A DNA stretch of 45,775 bases from Gammaproteobacteria bacterium (GTDB taxonomy: Bacteria; Pseudomonadota; Gammaproteobacteria; SZUA-21). Positions 24,546 through 33,284 of this stretch are shown here, one piece after another. The position numbers and the translations under genes were made by a program. How positions within the stretch are numbered: position 1 is the stretch's first letter; every line of letters starts with the position of its first letter. Below the pieces are notes generated by a model. It had not been told where the DNA came from, did no database searches, and was given only the letters and a program-made list of their open reading frames with translations. The DNA is taken from contig QILK01000119.1 of the NCBI GenBank assembly GCA_003233345.1, positions 1 through 45,775 of the forward strand. Direction: 5' to 3'.

Positions 24546-25450
24546 CAAGTGTTTTAAACAAGCTCGTCAAGAAAAATATTGTTAGCGTCACACCATCGTT
24601 CGTTGCCGAATCTATCCAGTATGAAGTGGTCATGGGTTCGGTTGCCTACGGGGTTTCTAATGATTCCTCCGATACCGATGTTTATGGTTTTTGTATTCCA
24701 CCTAAAGACTATGTGTTTCCACATCTGCGCGGTGAAGTAGCGGGTTTTACACCACCGGGTCCCCGGTTTGACCAGTATCAGCAACATCACATTAAAGATG
24801 TCAGTGCAGCAGGTGGCAAGGGAAAAGAATATGATTTTAGTATTTATTCAATTGTTAAATATTTTCGTCTTTGCGCGGAAAATAACCCGAACATAATTGA
24901 CAGTTTGTTTGTGCCCAGGCGATGCATATTACATTCGACCCGGATTGGTGATCTGGTCAGAGACAATAGACATATTTTTTTACACAAGGGTGCGTGGCCC
25001 AAATTCAAGGGCTATGCCTATGGTCAAATGCGTAAAATGCATACTAAAGAAGCGCACGGTAAACGCAAGCAATCTGTCGAAGCTTATGGATATGATGTCA
25101 AATTTGCCTATCATATCGTTCGTCTGTTAAACGAAGTCGAGCAGATACTTGTCGAAGGCGATCTCGATCTTGAGCGTAACCGCGAACAGCTGAAATCCAT
25201 ACGTCGCGGTCGCTGGACCTTGCAACAAATCGAAGACTATTTTGGCCAAAAAGAGAACGAACTCGAGCAATATTATTTGAAAAGTGATTTGCCAGATAAA
25301 CCCGATATGCAGAAATTACAGGCGTTATTGCTTGAATGTCTGGAAACCTATTATGGTTCACTCGACAAGGTGATAGTGCCAGCAGATGAGCTAAGCAACG
25401 CGTTACGCAATATCGACGAAATAGTCAATAAAGTACGTGGTAAGTTATAG
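24542..25450 (+). CDS. RlaP-family nucleotidyltransferase (second, divergent paralogue)
   Basis: A 302-residue protein with the nucleotidyltransferase core VVMGSVAYGVSNDSSDTDVYGF at about 30-51 (GS and SDTD, again two metal-binding Asp). Further conserved-looking blocks are ENNPNIIDSLFVP, KFKGYAYGQMRKMH and YGYDVKFAYHIVRLL, and a charged helical tail. It belongs to the same family as its upstream partner but to a clearly different subgroup, so this is not a recent duplication. The 4-base overlap suggests a two-protein unit acting on one kind of RNA or nucleotide substrate (inference). Confidence 0.83.
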   Translation: MTSVLNKLVKKNIVSVTPSFVAESIQYEVVMGSVAYGVSNDSSDTDVYGFCIPPKDYVFPHLRGEVAGFTPPGPRFDQYQQHHIKDVSAAGGKGKEYDFSIYSIVKYFRLCAENNPNIIDSLFVPRRCILHSTRIGDLVRDNRHIFLHKGAWPKFKGYAYGQMRKMHTKEAHGKRKQSVEAYGYDVKFAYHIVRLLNEVEQILVEGDLDLERNREQLKSIRRGRWTLQQIEDYFGQKENELEQYYLKSDLPDKPDMQKLQALLLECLETYYGSLDKVIVPADELSNALRNIDEIVNKVRGKL

Positions 25451-26135
25451 ACACTAAACCAATATACTTATTAGTCTAAATAATCAGCACTTAATCAAAA
25501 CACTTACATAAAATCAGGATATCTGGATTGATTTTCTGTGGCCGGCGCTCTGTAATTGATTATAGTGATCGATTTTACCTCTCCCATACGGGTTCACCCA
25601 GAAAATGGATAGAAAAAGTGGAATGACACACCATTAAATGCATCGCAACAAGGATTAAAATTGATAGTCATCGAAACATTAGATTTATCTATTTGGTTTT
25701 AATTTGCCCAGTGGTTTTCGAATGCGACTGGCAAATAAATAATACTGGATATAAGGTGTTGTAAATCTTGGACTATACTTTAAATAACTGTTTATTTTTT
25801 CAAATAACCATTTATTTTTTCGCGAATGCGTCAGACTTAGTATAGGAAGGGTTGTTATTGGCCAATTAGTTGCACATCAAAAGAGTGTTATCTATTAAGA
25901 TAAAGTTACCGAAGTTAAAAGGATGGTTACCAAAAAATGAACAGAGAATATGAGAAAAGTTGTAACTGTGGTATTAAGTTGCAATTATTTTTTACACTCA
26001 TTATTCATATAACCCGCGCAGTTTGTGCATTGATCGTAGCCACAATTGTAATCTTTGTTTCAACCAGAACAACAAATAAATTATCGCGAGATTACAATCC
26101 ATGTTGTGATACGCTTAGTGTCACAGGAGGTATTC
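25451..26135. other. Long regulatory region upstream of prkA
   Basis: About 685 AT-rich bases. It contains a 20-base tandem repeat at 25782-25821, listed separately. A plus-strand frame at 25937-26149 (70 codons, one hydrophobic stretch) overlaps the prkA start in another frame and is not convincing. The prkA ribosome-binding site CAGGAGG (26124-26130) sits 5 bases before its ATG. The length fits a stress-regulated promoter region, but I cannot name the sigma factor. Confidence 0.4.
25782..25821. repeat. Two tandem 20-base repeats forming A/T hairpins
   Basis: Units 25782-25801 and 25802-25821 are identical at 18 of 20 positions (AAATAAC, two variable bases, then TTTATTTTTTC). Each has AAATAA/TTATTT inverted arms. 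They lie about 315 bases upstream of prkA. Confidence 0.6.
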
Positions 26136-28058
26136 ATGACGATTTTTGATCAGTATCAGTCAAGGTTTACAAATCTAAGGCAAGAAGAGTTAACACTTGA
26201 TGAATATTTAAAAATTTGTAAAGACGATTCATCGGCGTATGCAACCGCTGCAGAACGTTTGTTAATGGCTATCGGTGAGCCCGACATGGTTGATACCAGT
26301 CGTGATACAACGCTTAGCCGTATATTTTCCAACAAAGTTATTAAAATTTACCCGGCCTTTAAAGATTTTTATGGTATGGAGGAAACGGTTGAACAGATTG
26401 TTTCCTATTTCCGCCATGCGGCCCAGGGGCTGGAAGAGAACAAGCAAATTCTTTATTTGCTTGGCCCAGTCGGTGGAGGTAAGTCGTCATTGGCTGAAAA
26501 ATTAAAATCGCTGATGCAAAATATGCCTTTCTATGCCATTAAAGACTCACCGATAAATGAATCGCCACTAGGTTTGTTTTCACCCGAGGAAGACGCCCAT
26601 ATCCTGGAAGAGGATTACGCTATTCCGCCACGTTATTTAAACGGTATCATGTCGCCTTGGGCGATAAAAAGATTGCATGAATTCAACGGCGATATTACCA
26701 AATTCAAGGTCGTTAAATTATACCCATCTGTCCTCGAGCAAATCGGTGTATCGAAGACCGAACCCGGCGATGAAAATAACCAGGATATATCCTCGTTAGT
26801 TGGCAAGGTGGATATCAGAAAGTTGGAAGAGTTTGCGCAGAACGATACCGATGCTTACTCTTACTCAGGCGGGCTGTGCCTGTCAAACCAGGGACTTTTG
26901 GAATTTGTTGAAATGTTCAAAGCGCCAATCAAAGTACTGCATCCCCTGTTGACGGCGACGCAGGAAGGCAATTATATGGGAACCGAAGGACTTTCGGCGA
27001 TTCCATTTGACGGCGTCATTCTTGCTCATTCCAACGAATCAGAGTGGCTCAGTTTTAAAAACAATCGAAACAACGAAGCGTTTCTCGATCGCATTTATAT
27101 CGTCAAGGTGCCGTACTGTTTGCGTATTTCTGAAGAAATACGTATTTATGAAAAGCTGTTAAAGAACAGTTCACTATCTAAAGCACCTTGTGCGCCAGGT
27201 ATGTTACGGATGATGGCAGAGTTTTCTGTCTTTACACGTTTGAAAGAACCTGAGAACTCGAACATCGTTTCCAAAATGCGGGTTTACAATGGCGAAAATC
27301 TTAAAGACGTTGATCCCAAAGCAAAGTCTTACCAGGAATATCGGGACTATGCCGGGATTGACGAAGGCATGACCGGTTTGTCGACGCGATTTGCCTTTAA
27401 AATTTTATCACGTGTTTTTAATTTTGATAATTCTGAAATTGCTGCCAATCCGGTGCATTTATTATATGTGCTTGAGCAACAAATTGAACGCGAACAGTAT
27501 GCGTCGGAAATAGAGAATAGATATATATCATTTCTCAAGGGCAACCTGGCGACGACCTATGCCGATTTTATTGGCAAGGAAATACAGACGGCGTATCTGG
27601 AATCCTACTCAGAATATGGCCAAAATATATTTGACCGTTATGTTACTTATGCGGATTACTGGATTCAGGATGAGGAGTATCGTGACCCGGATACTGGCGA
27701 GAGCTTTGATCGAACGGCGCTAAATGAAGAACTGGAAAAAATTGAAAAACCAGCGGGTATTAGCAATCCCAAAGATTTCCGTAATGAGATTGTCAATTTT
27801 GTATTACGTGCGCGTGCGAATAATGAAGGTACCAATCCGCTGTGGACTTCTTATGAAAAGCTTCGCGAGGTAATCGAGAAAAAAATGTTTTCCAATACCG
27901 AAGATCTGCTTCCTGTTATCTCCTTTAACGCCAAAGCCTCGACGGAAGATCAAAGCAAACACAAGGACTTTGTCAATCGTATGGTTGGAAAGGGTTACAC
28001 CGAAAAACAGGTACGCTTATTATCAGAATGGTATTTAAGGGCAAGAAAAGTATCTTGA
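26136..28058 (+). CDS. prkA: PrkA-type AAA serine protein kinase (YeaG)
   Basis: A 640-residue PrkA/YeaG protein (E. coli YeaG is 644). The AAA domain has the P-loop LLGPVGGGKSSLAEKL at about residues 105-120. The region with IYPAFKDFYGMEETVEQIV precedes it and the PrkA C-terminal kinase-like domain follows. The start at 26136 is set by CAGGAGG and by homology, rather than the longer frame from 26055. It is the first gene of prkA-yeaH-spoVR, an operon linked in enterobacteria to nitrogen starvation and stationary-phase stress. PrkA is reported to have kinase and, in Bacillus, AAA protease activity; its targets here are unknown. Confidence 0.95.
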   Translation: MTIFDQYQSRFTNLRQEELTLDEYLKICKDDSSAYATAAERLLMAIGEPDMVDTSRDTTLSRIFSNKVIKIYPAFKDFYGMEETVEQIVSYFRHAAQGLEENKQILYLLGPVGGGKSSLAEKLKSLMQNMPFYAIKDSPINESPLGLFSPEEDAHILEEDYAIPPRYLNGIMSPWAIKRLHEFNGDITKFKVVKLYPSVLEQIGVSKTEPGDENNQDISSLVGKVDIRKLEEFAQNDTDAYSYSGGLCLSNQGLLEFVEMFKAPIKVLHPLLTATQEGNYMGTEGLSAIPFDGVILAHSNESEWLSFKNNRNNEAFLDRIYIVKVPYCLRISEEIRIYEKLLKNSSLSKAPCAPGMLRMMAEFSVFTRLKEPENSNIVSKMRVYNGENLKDVDPKAKSYQEYRDYAGIDEGMTGLSTRFAFKILSRVFNFDNSEIAANPVHLLYVLEQQIEREQYASEIENRYISFLKGNLATTYADFIGKEIQTAYLESYSEYGQNIFDRYVTYADYWIQDEEYRDPDTGESFDRTALNEELEKIEKPAGISNPKDFRNEIVNFVLRARANNEGTNPLWTSYEKLREVIEKKMFSNTEDLLPVISFNAKASTEDQSKHKDFVNRMVGKGYTEKQVRLLSEWYLRARKVS

Positions 28059-28086
28059 TAGCGTTGAATAACTTTAGGCAATAATT

Positions 28087-29385
28087 TTGACACAAATAAT
28101 CGATAGAAGGCTTCAAGGCAAGAACAAAAGCGTGGTCAATCGTCAAAGATTTATTCGACGATTCAGGGAGCAAATCCGTAAATCAGTATCGGATGCTGTC
28201 GTGGAACGCAGTATCACCGATCTGGATAAGGGTGATAAAATTAATATTCCCCAAAAGGATACCATGGAGCCGATTTTCCAGCATACACGCGGCGGTCGTC
28301 GTGAAGCGGTCAATACAGGTAATACCGATTTTGTGACTGGCGATAGAATAGCGCGTCCTCCAGAATCCGACGGCAGTGGAGGCGGTCAGGCGAGTAATTC
28401 TGGTGAAGGCGAAGATGAATTTGTCTTCCAACTTTCTCGCGAGGAATTTTTGGAGTTCTTTTTCGAAGATCTTGAACTCCCCGATCTTATCAAAACACAG
28501 CTGCGCACGGTTGTTGACTATAAAATGGTGCGAGCTGGATTCACCAATTCGGGTGTGCCGGCCAATATCAATGTGGTGCGTTCGCTTCGTGGTGCCATGG
28601 CCAGACGTATCGCATTGCGCGGGCCGCATATGGCTAAGCTCCGCGACCTGGAAGATCAACTGGAAAAACTAGAATCTGGTTCGGTTGTAGATTCTCCGAC
28701 ATATACCGAGATGAGTTTGGCGAATAAAAAACGGGAAATAAAACGACTAAAAAAAGAGATCACGGTACTTAAGAAAAAAATCAAGGCCATACCCTTTATC
28801 GATACGTTTGATCTGCGTTACAACCATCGTGTTAAGGAACCGAAGCCGACGACACAAGCAGTGATGTTTTGTATAATGGATGTTTCCGGTTCGATGAACG
28901 AACTTCGAAAAGACCTTGCCAAGCGATTTTTTATTTTGTTGCATCTTTTTTTGACTCGTACCTATGAAAATATCGAAGTTGTTTTTATTCGTCACCACAC
29001 AACAGCAAAGGAAGTCGACGAAGAAGAGTTTTTCTATTCGAGAGAAACCGGGGGTACGGTCGTTTCCAGTGCACTGGAAATGATGCATAACATCATCCTG
29101 GAACGTTATCCAACTAACGACTGGAATATCTATGCAGCTCAAGCATCGGATGGTGATAATTGGGATGGTGATTCTCCTTCCTGTAGCAAGTTGTTGCTGG
29201 ACAAAATTTTATCGCTAGTCCAGTTTTATGCTTACGTCGAAATAACGACAAACACACATCAAAGTCTTTGGCGGGAATACGAGAAAGTTAGCCAGTTACG
29301 AAAAAATTTCGCCATGCAAGCTATCACCGGACCGAAGGGCATTTACCCTGTGTTTCGACAACTCTTCGCTAAAAAAATAGCATGA
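28087..29385 (+). CDS. yeaH: YeaH/DUF444 family protein with vWA-type domain
   Basis: A 432-residue protein matching YeaH along its length: IIDRRLQGKNKSVVNRQRF at the start, a Gly/Ser-rich linker at about 95-115, DEFVFQLSREEFLEFFFEDL, and CIMDVSGSMNELRKDL, whose DxSGS is a MIDAS-type metal site of a von Willebrand A domain. The start is TTG at 28087; homology begins right there (E. coli has MTWFIDRRLNGKNK), and no ATG fits. It lies 28 bases after prkA and overlaps spoVR in ATGA. AAA plus vWA pairing suggests a chaperone-like complex with PrkA. Confidence 0.93.
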   Translation: MTQIIDRRLQGKNKSVVNRQRFIRRFREQIRKSVSDAVVERSITDLDKGDKINIPQKDTMEPIFQHTRGGRREAVNTGNTDFVTGDRIARPPESDGSGGGQASNSGEGEDEFVFQLSREEFLEFFFEDLELPDLIKTQLRTVVDYKMVRAGFTNSGVPANINVVRSLRGAMARRIALRGPHMAKLRDLEDQLEKLESGSVVDSPTYTEMSLANKKREIKRLKKEITVLKKKIKAIPFIDTFDLRYNHRVKEPKPTTQAVMFCIMDVSGSMNELRKDLAKRFFILLHLFLTRTYENIEVVFIRHHTTAKEVDEEEFFYSRETGGTVVSSALEMMHNIILERYPTNDWNIYAAQASDGDNWDGDSPSCSKLLLDKILSLVQFYAYVEITTNTHQSLWREYEKVSQLRKNFAMQAITGPKGIYPVFRQLFAKKIA

Positions 29386-30881
29386 AATCCAGCATTATTT
29401 CCGATTCGTCAGAGTGGACGATTGAACTGATAGAGCGATATGATAAAGAGATCGCGCGTGTAGCCGCCAGTTATAACCTCGATACCTACCCAAACCAGAT
29501 TGAAATTATCAGCTCCGAGCAAATGATGGATGCCTATTCATCGGTCGGTATGCCGCTCGGCTACCCACATTGGTCTTTCGGCAAGCAATTTCTGACGGTT
29601 GAAAATCGATATAAACGTGGCCAAATGGGCTTGGCATATGAAATTGTGATCAACTCTAATCCATGCATCGCCTACTTAATGGAAGAGAATACCATGATGA
29701 TGCAGGCACTAGTTATTGCCCATGCCGCCTACGGACATAATTCTTTTTTTAAGGGTAACTATCTGTTTAAAACCTGGACTAACGCCGATGCGATCGTTGA
29801 TTATTTACTATTTGCCAAAAATTATATCGCAAAATGTGAAAATCGCTACGGCGTTTCTGAAGTAGAGGCGTGTCTCGATTCCTGTCATGCGTTAATGAAC
29901 TATGGTGTCGATCGATATAAAAGGCCGCAAAAATTGTCGAACGTTGAAGAGCAGCTGCGCCAGAAAGAGCGGGAGCAGTATCTTCAATCCCAGGTCAATC
30001 ATTTATGGAAAACACTTCCGGAAATAAACGCCAATAAAGAATCGGAACAAGAACCCCGTTTTCCCGAGGAACCTCAGGAAAATATCCTCTATTTTATCGA
30101 GAAAAACGCGCCGCTTATGGAGCCGTGGCAGCGCGAGATTGTCCGCATCGTGCGTAAGATCGGTCAATATTTTTATCCGCAACGGCAAACACAAGTCATG
30201 AACGAGGGCTGGGCGTGTTTTTGGCATTATACGATTCTTAATCAACTTTACGATGAAGGCTTTTTACCTGACGGATTTATGATTGAATTTTTGCAATCCC
30301 ATACTAATGTTGTCACTCAACCTCCTTTTAATAGTCCCGCCTATACTGGGATTAATCCCTATACACTGGGATATTCCATGATGCAGGATATACGTAGAAT
30401 TTGTGAACAACCGACCGACGAGGATAAAGCCTGGTTTCCAGAAATCGCTGGATCGGATTGGCTAACCACGCTTGATTTTGCCATGCGAAATTTCAAAGAT
30501 GAAAGTTTTATCGCGCAATACCTGTCTCCAAAAGTGATTCGTGATTTAAAACTGTTTGCCGTTCTTGACGATGACAAAAAAAGCAAACTGGAAATTACCG
30601 CTATTCACGATGAATCTGGATATAAATATATCCGTCAGGCGCTGGTCGCGCAGTATAACCTCAGTTGGCAAGAACCCAATATTCAAATCTATGACGTTAA
30701 TCTTCGCGGTGATCGTTCACTCACACTTCGTCATATACAAAACAATCGACAGCCTCTTGGCGAACATACCGACGAGGTGCTCAAACATTTGGCACGCTTA
30801 TGGGGTTTTACGGTACGCCTGGAGACCGAATCCGAAAATGGCGAAGTTGAACTGACACATGAATGTAAGATCGATAGTTAG
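29382..30881 (+). CDS. spoVR: SpoVR family protein (YcgB)
   Basis: A 499-residue SpoVR/YcgB protein (E. coli YcgB is 510). Recognisable blocks are GMPLGYPHWSFGKQF at about 56-70, HAAYGHNSFFKGN at about 114-126 and NEGWACFWHY at about 273-282. The last is the family's strongest signature, with His and Glu residues that look like metal ligands. In Bacillus, SpoVR is needed for spore cortex; in proteobacteria the family follows PrkA and YeaH, and its function is unknown. It overlaps yeaH by 4 bases, completing the three-gene operon. Confidence 0.95.
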   Translation: MKSSIISDSSEWTIELIERYDKEIARVAASYNLDTYPNQIEIISSEQMMDAYSSVGMPLGYPHWSFGKQFLTVENRYKRGQMGLAYEIVINSNPCIAYLMEENTMMMQALVIAHAAYGHNSFFKGNYLFKTWTNADAIVDYLLFAKNYIAKCENRYGVSEVEACLDSCHALMNYGVDRYKRPQKLSNVEEQLRQKEREQYLQSQVNHLWKTLPEINANKESEQEPRFPEEPQENILYFIEKNAPLMEPWQREIVRIVRKIGQYFYPQRQTQVMNEGWACFWHYTILNQLYDEGFLPDGFMIEFLQSHTNVVTQPPFNSPAYTGINPYTLGYSMMQDIRRICEQPTDEDKAWFPEIAGSDWLTTLDFAMRNFKDESFIAQYLSPKVIRDLKLFAVLDDDKKSKLEITAIHDESGYKYIRQALVAQYNLSWQEPNIQIYDVNLRGDRSLTLRHIQNNRQPLGEHTDEVLKHLARLWGFTVRLETESENGEVELTHECKIDS

Positions 30882-30920
30882 TGCAACACGACATATGCTA
30901 GAAATGGATTCCGGAACCTT

Positions 30921-30964
30921 GGGGACACTAGTACCCGTTAAGTTGTTAGTTGACCAGTGTCCCC
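30921..30964. repeat. Inverted repeat between convergent genes
   Basis: GGGGACACT (30921-30929) and AGTGTCCCC (30956-30964) form a 9-bp stem around a 26-base loop. It lies between the convergent spoVR and the His-rich gene. No T run follows on either side, so it is more likely a small repeat or mobile-element end than an intrinsic terminator. Confidence 0.5.
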
Positions 30965-30975
30965 GAAACGCAATT

Positions 30976-31575
30976 TTATTCTGCGTCAGGGCTTAGGAAT
31001 TTGTTGACATAATGTTTATTTAGTTTTTTACGGTCTTTTTTGTTTCCCTTAAATGTTGCGGCGTCGCCAACAAAATTCAAAATCACATTTTTGCGCTTCT
31101 CATTCAGAGATTGCTTGTTTTGCTGGTGGGTATTTGCCTGACGATTGTTATTATTTTCACTATAGCCGTTGTGTCTACCTGAATTTTGATGAGTTGGGCG
31201 GTTATCATGTTGCTGGCGTCGATGATGATGGTGCTTAGTATGATATTGATAGTAATGCTCGTGACTAGTGCGATAGCGATTACGTCGATAATTAGTGGTG
31301 AACAGGTTACGGCACCTTTTACTCATATAACCTCGTGGCCGGCCATCACTTGCATAGGACCATGCACCTGTATGGATGTTGATAATATAATTTCCCTGCG
31401 GTAGATACCCGCATTTTCTGAATTCACTGCTAGTGATTTGTCTGTAGGTTAGCTTGTGGCCGTTGACGATTACGTAGTGATAACCCGATTCATGATCGCC
31501 CGATTCTGCAAATGCTGTAGAAGACATGCCGTACGTTAGTAGTAGCAAAGTAGTTGTTAAAATTACTTTATTCAT
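30976..31575 (-). CDS. Secreted His-rich protein
   Basis: A 199-residue protein with a signal peptide at residues 1-23 (VILTTTLLLLTYGMSSTAFA, cleavage after AFA). I start at the ATG at 31573-31575, which has AAAGGA seven bases upstream; the longer frame from 31677 adds 34 residues before the signal. A folded part of about 90 residues (CGYLPQGNYIINIHTGAW) has two cysteines. A low-complexity region rich in His, Asn, Gln and Tyr follows, including KHHHHRR. His clusters suggest metal binding, but this is inference. I recognise no family. Confidence 0.6.
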   Translation of the reverse strand: MNKVILTTTLLLLTYGMSSTAFAESGDHESGYHYVIVNGHKLTYRQITSSEFRKCGYLPQGNYIINIHTGAWSYASDGRPRGYMSKRCRNLFTTNYRRNRYRTSHEHYYQYHTKHHHHRRQQHDNRPTHQNSGRHNGYSENNNNRQANTHQQNKQSLNEKRKNVILNFVGDAATFKGNKKDRKKLNKHYVNKFLSPDAE

Positions 31576-31750
31576 TAGTAGTTCCTTTGAGTATTTCCTG
31601 AATTTAAATTTTCCAGTATATCCAGCGAATAAACTGCTCGCCCTCTTGGGGCATAAATTATATTTTTGCTGGGTCAATGCACAAATTATGGTTTGGTCTT
31701 TGGTTACTAACGTGAAGGATTTGATAACGGTTTTTGTTCTTACCTATAAT

Positions 31751-32659
31751 TTAATCAAATTGTTGTACTTTAAAACATTTTTTTAGTTCATCTGCCATCC
31801 AATGTATAAACTGGTGTACACGTGCTGATAATAGCTTTCGGTGCGGATACACTATATTGACGGGTGTTGGTGGTGGTTCAAATGATTCAAGTACCAGTTT
31901 TAATTTGCCTTCGTTGACTAGCACCTGTACTTGATAGCAGTGGAACATTCCATAGCCGATGCCATCCGCGCAGGCGGCGACGGTTGCTGCGGCTTGGTTG
32001 CATTCGTAGCGGGTTTTGATGTTTACCTGAAGGGATTTTTTGTTTTGATAAAAATGCCAGTGGTTGCCAGGGTTTATTCCCAGTATGTCAATACAGCTGT
32101 GCTCGCTTAGTTCTTTTGGATGGGTGGCTGTGCCGTGTTTTTTCAGGTATTTTGGGCTGGCGCAAATAACGCGTCGGATATGGCCGATAGGCAGTGCTAT
32201 TAGTGATGAGTCGCTGAGCTTTCCGAAGCGAATCGCGGCGTCAATGCCTTCTTCGATAAAATTTACATTGCGATCGGCGAGTAGGAAATCGATGTCGACT
32301 TGAGGATGTTGTTGTATAAATTTGACGATCAATGGGTTTACGTGCATTTGACCAAATAATGATGGCGCCGTTATAGTGAGCTGCCCTTTGGGTTCCTGAT
32401 GTTGTGCACTGAGTTCTGTTTCGGCTTCTTCGATATCGGCCAGTATCTGCCGGCAGCGTTGCAAGTAATTTTTACCTTCGTCGGTCAAGGCGATGCTTCT
32501 GGTGGTTCTGCGCAGGAGTTTTACGTTGAGGGTTTCTTCTAATGTTGCCAGTATTCTCACTACCGTTGGCAGTGAAGATCCGATCGATTCAGCGGCACGG
32601 GTGAGGCTGCCAGTATCGACGATTTTGATAAAAACATTCATCGCATGCAGTTTGTCCAT
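31751..32659 (-). CDS. LysR-family transcriptional regulator
   Basis: A 302-residue LTTR. The N-terminal helix-turn-helix, VFIKIVDTGSLTRAAESIG with RTTRSIALTDEGKNYL, is typical, followed by a periplasmic-binding-like effector domain (LTITAPSLFGQMHV, IDAAIRFGKL). It is most like the CrgA/DsdC-type subgroup of single-target LysR proteins. The ribosome-binding site AAGGA is directly upstream. It is divergent from a cupin gene with a palindrome between them, the standard LTTR arrangement in which the regulator controls the divergent gene and itself. The effector is unknown. Confidence 0.92.
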   Translation of the reverse strand: MDKLHAMNVFIKIVDTGSLTRAAESIGSSLPTVVRILATLEETLNVKLLRRTTRSIALTDEGKNYLQRCRQILADIEEAETELSAQHQEPKGQLTITAPSLFGQMHVNPLIVKFIQQHPQVDIDFLLADRNVNFIEEGIDAAIRFGKLSDSSLIALPIGHIRRVICASPKYLKKHGTATHPKELSEHSCIDILGINPGNHWHFYQNKKSLQVNIKTRYECNQAAATVAACADGIGYGMFHCYQVQVLVNEGKLKLVLESFEPPPTPVNIVYPHRKLLSARVHQFIHWMADELKKCFKVQQFD

Positions 32660-32669
32660 GTCCTTATAT

Positions 32670-32688
32670 TACTCCACATTATGGAGTA
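32670..32688. promoter_or_regulatory. Palindromic operator between lysR and cupin genes
   Basis: TACTCCA-CATTA-TGGAGTA: perfect 7-base arms (32670-32676 and 32682-32688) around a 5-base centre. It contains the T-N11-A core of LysR-type binding sites. It begins 10 bases upstream of the lysR start codon (32659) and 88 bases before the cupin start, which fits autorepression with control of the cupin gene. Confidence 0.65.
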
Positions 32689-32776
32689 GTGATATACATA
32701 TATGGCTATTTATTTCATTCAGTTAAATTGTCAAACTATGTTCTTTATTGGTTTACTGAATTTATGGAGATTGTTG

Positions 32777-33232
32777 ATGACAAATTTAAAATCTAACTCA
32801 CAAACGGGGACACATTTTTCGGCGACTTATCTGGGCCGGCTGGATGATTTAAAGCAGTATACGTTTGCCACCGATGATGGTGCGCTTTCTATAGAAGGCA
32901 AGATTTTTCTAAACCCGATACTCGATCTTACCGGCGCTGAGATTTCGATAAACCGCTTAGGTGCTAATGATTCGATGCCGTTTTATCACAAGCACAAAGA
33001 TAACGAAGAGGTTTATATTTTTATTGGTGGACGTGGTGAAATCCAGATTGATGGTGAGATTATTGAAGTCAGTGAGGGCACCGTTGTTCGCATTGCCCCT
33101 GATGCCGTGCGTAGCTGGCGTAATTGTTCCGACCAACCTTTGTTTTATATTGTTGTTCAGGTACCTGCCAACCAATACCAGGGCGATACCATTTCCGATG
33201 GGATTTTGGTCGACGGTGAGGTTAAGTGGTAG
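32777..33232 (+). CDS. Cupin-domain protein
   Basis: A 151-residue single-cupin protein. The metal-binding motif 1 appears as PFYHKHKDNEEVYIFIGGRGE (His, His, Glu pattern) and motif 2 as GTVVRIAPDAVRSWRN. The start at 32777 is supported by TGGAGATTG upstream; the longer frame from 32702 is not. The gene is divergent from a LysR regulator and probably under its control. The substrate cannot be told; such cupins are often small-molecule sensors, isomerases or dioxygenases. Confidence 0.85.
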   Translation: MTNLKSNSQTGTHFSATYLGRLDDLKQYTFATDDGALSIEGKIFLNPILDLTGAEISINRLGANDSMPFYHKHKDNEEVYIFIGGRGEIQIDGEIIEVSEGTVVRIAPDAVRSWRNCSDQPLFYIVVQVPANQYQGDTISDGILVDGEVKW

Positions 33233-33257
33233 TACTGTAGATGGCATCTGGGTCAAG

Positions 33258-33283
33258 CTGCGGCAGGTTAAAACCTGCCGCAG
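33258..33283. terminator. Bidirectional terminator hairpin
   Basis: CTGCGGCAGGTT pairs with AACCTGCCGCAG (12-bp perfect arms) around AA, followed on the plus strand by CTATTTCTTTTTT. It lies between the convergent cupin gene and the next minus-strand gene, two bases from the latter's stop codon. Confidence 0.8.
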
Positions 33284-33284
33284 A

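Noticed and set aside
25937-26149. Plus-strand open frame of 70 codons with a hydrophobic stretch upstream of prkA
   Set aside because: It overlaps the true prkA start and its ribosome-binding site in another frame, and has no homology I can recognise.
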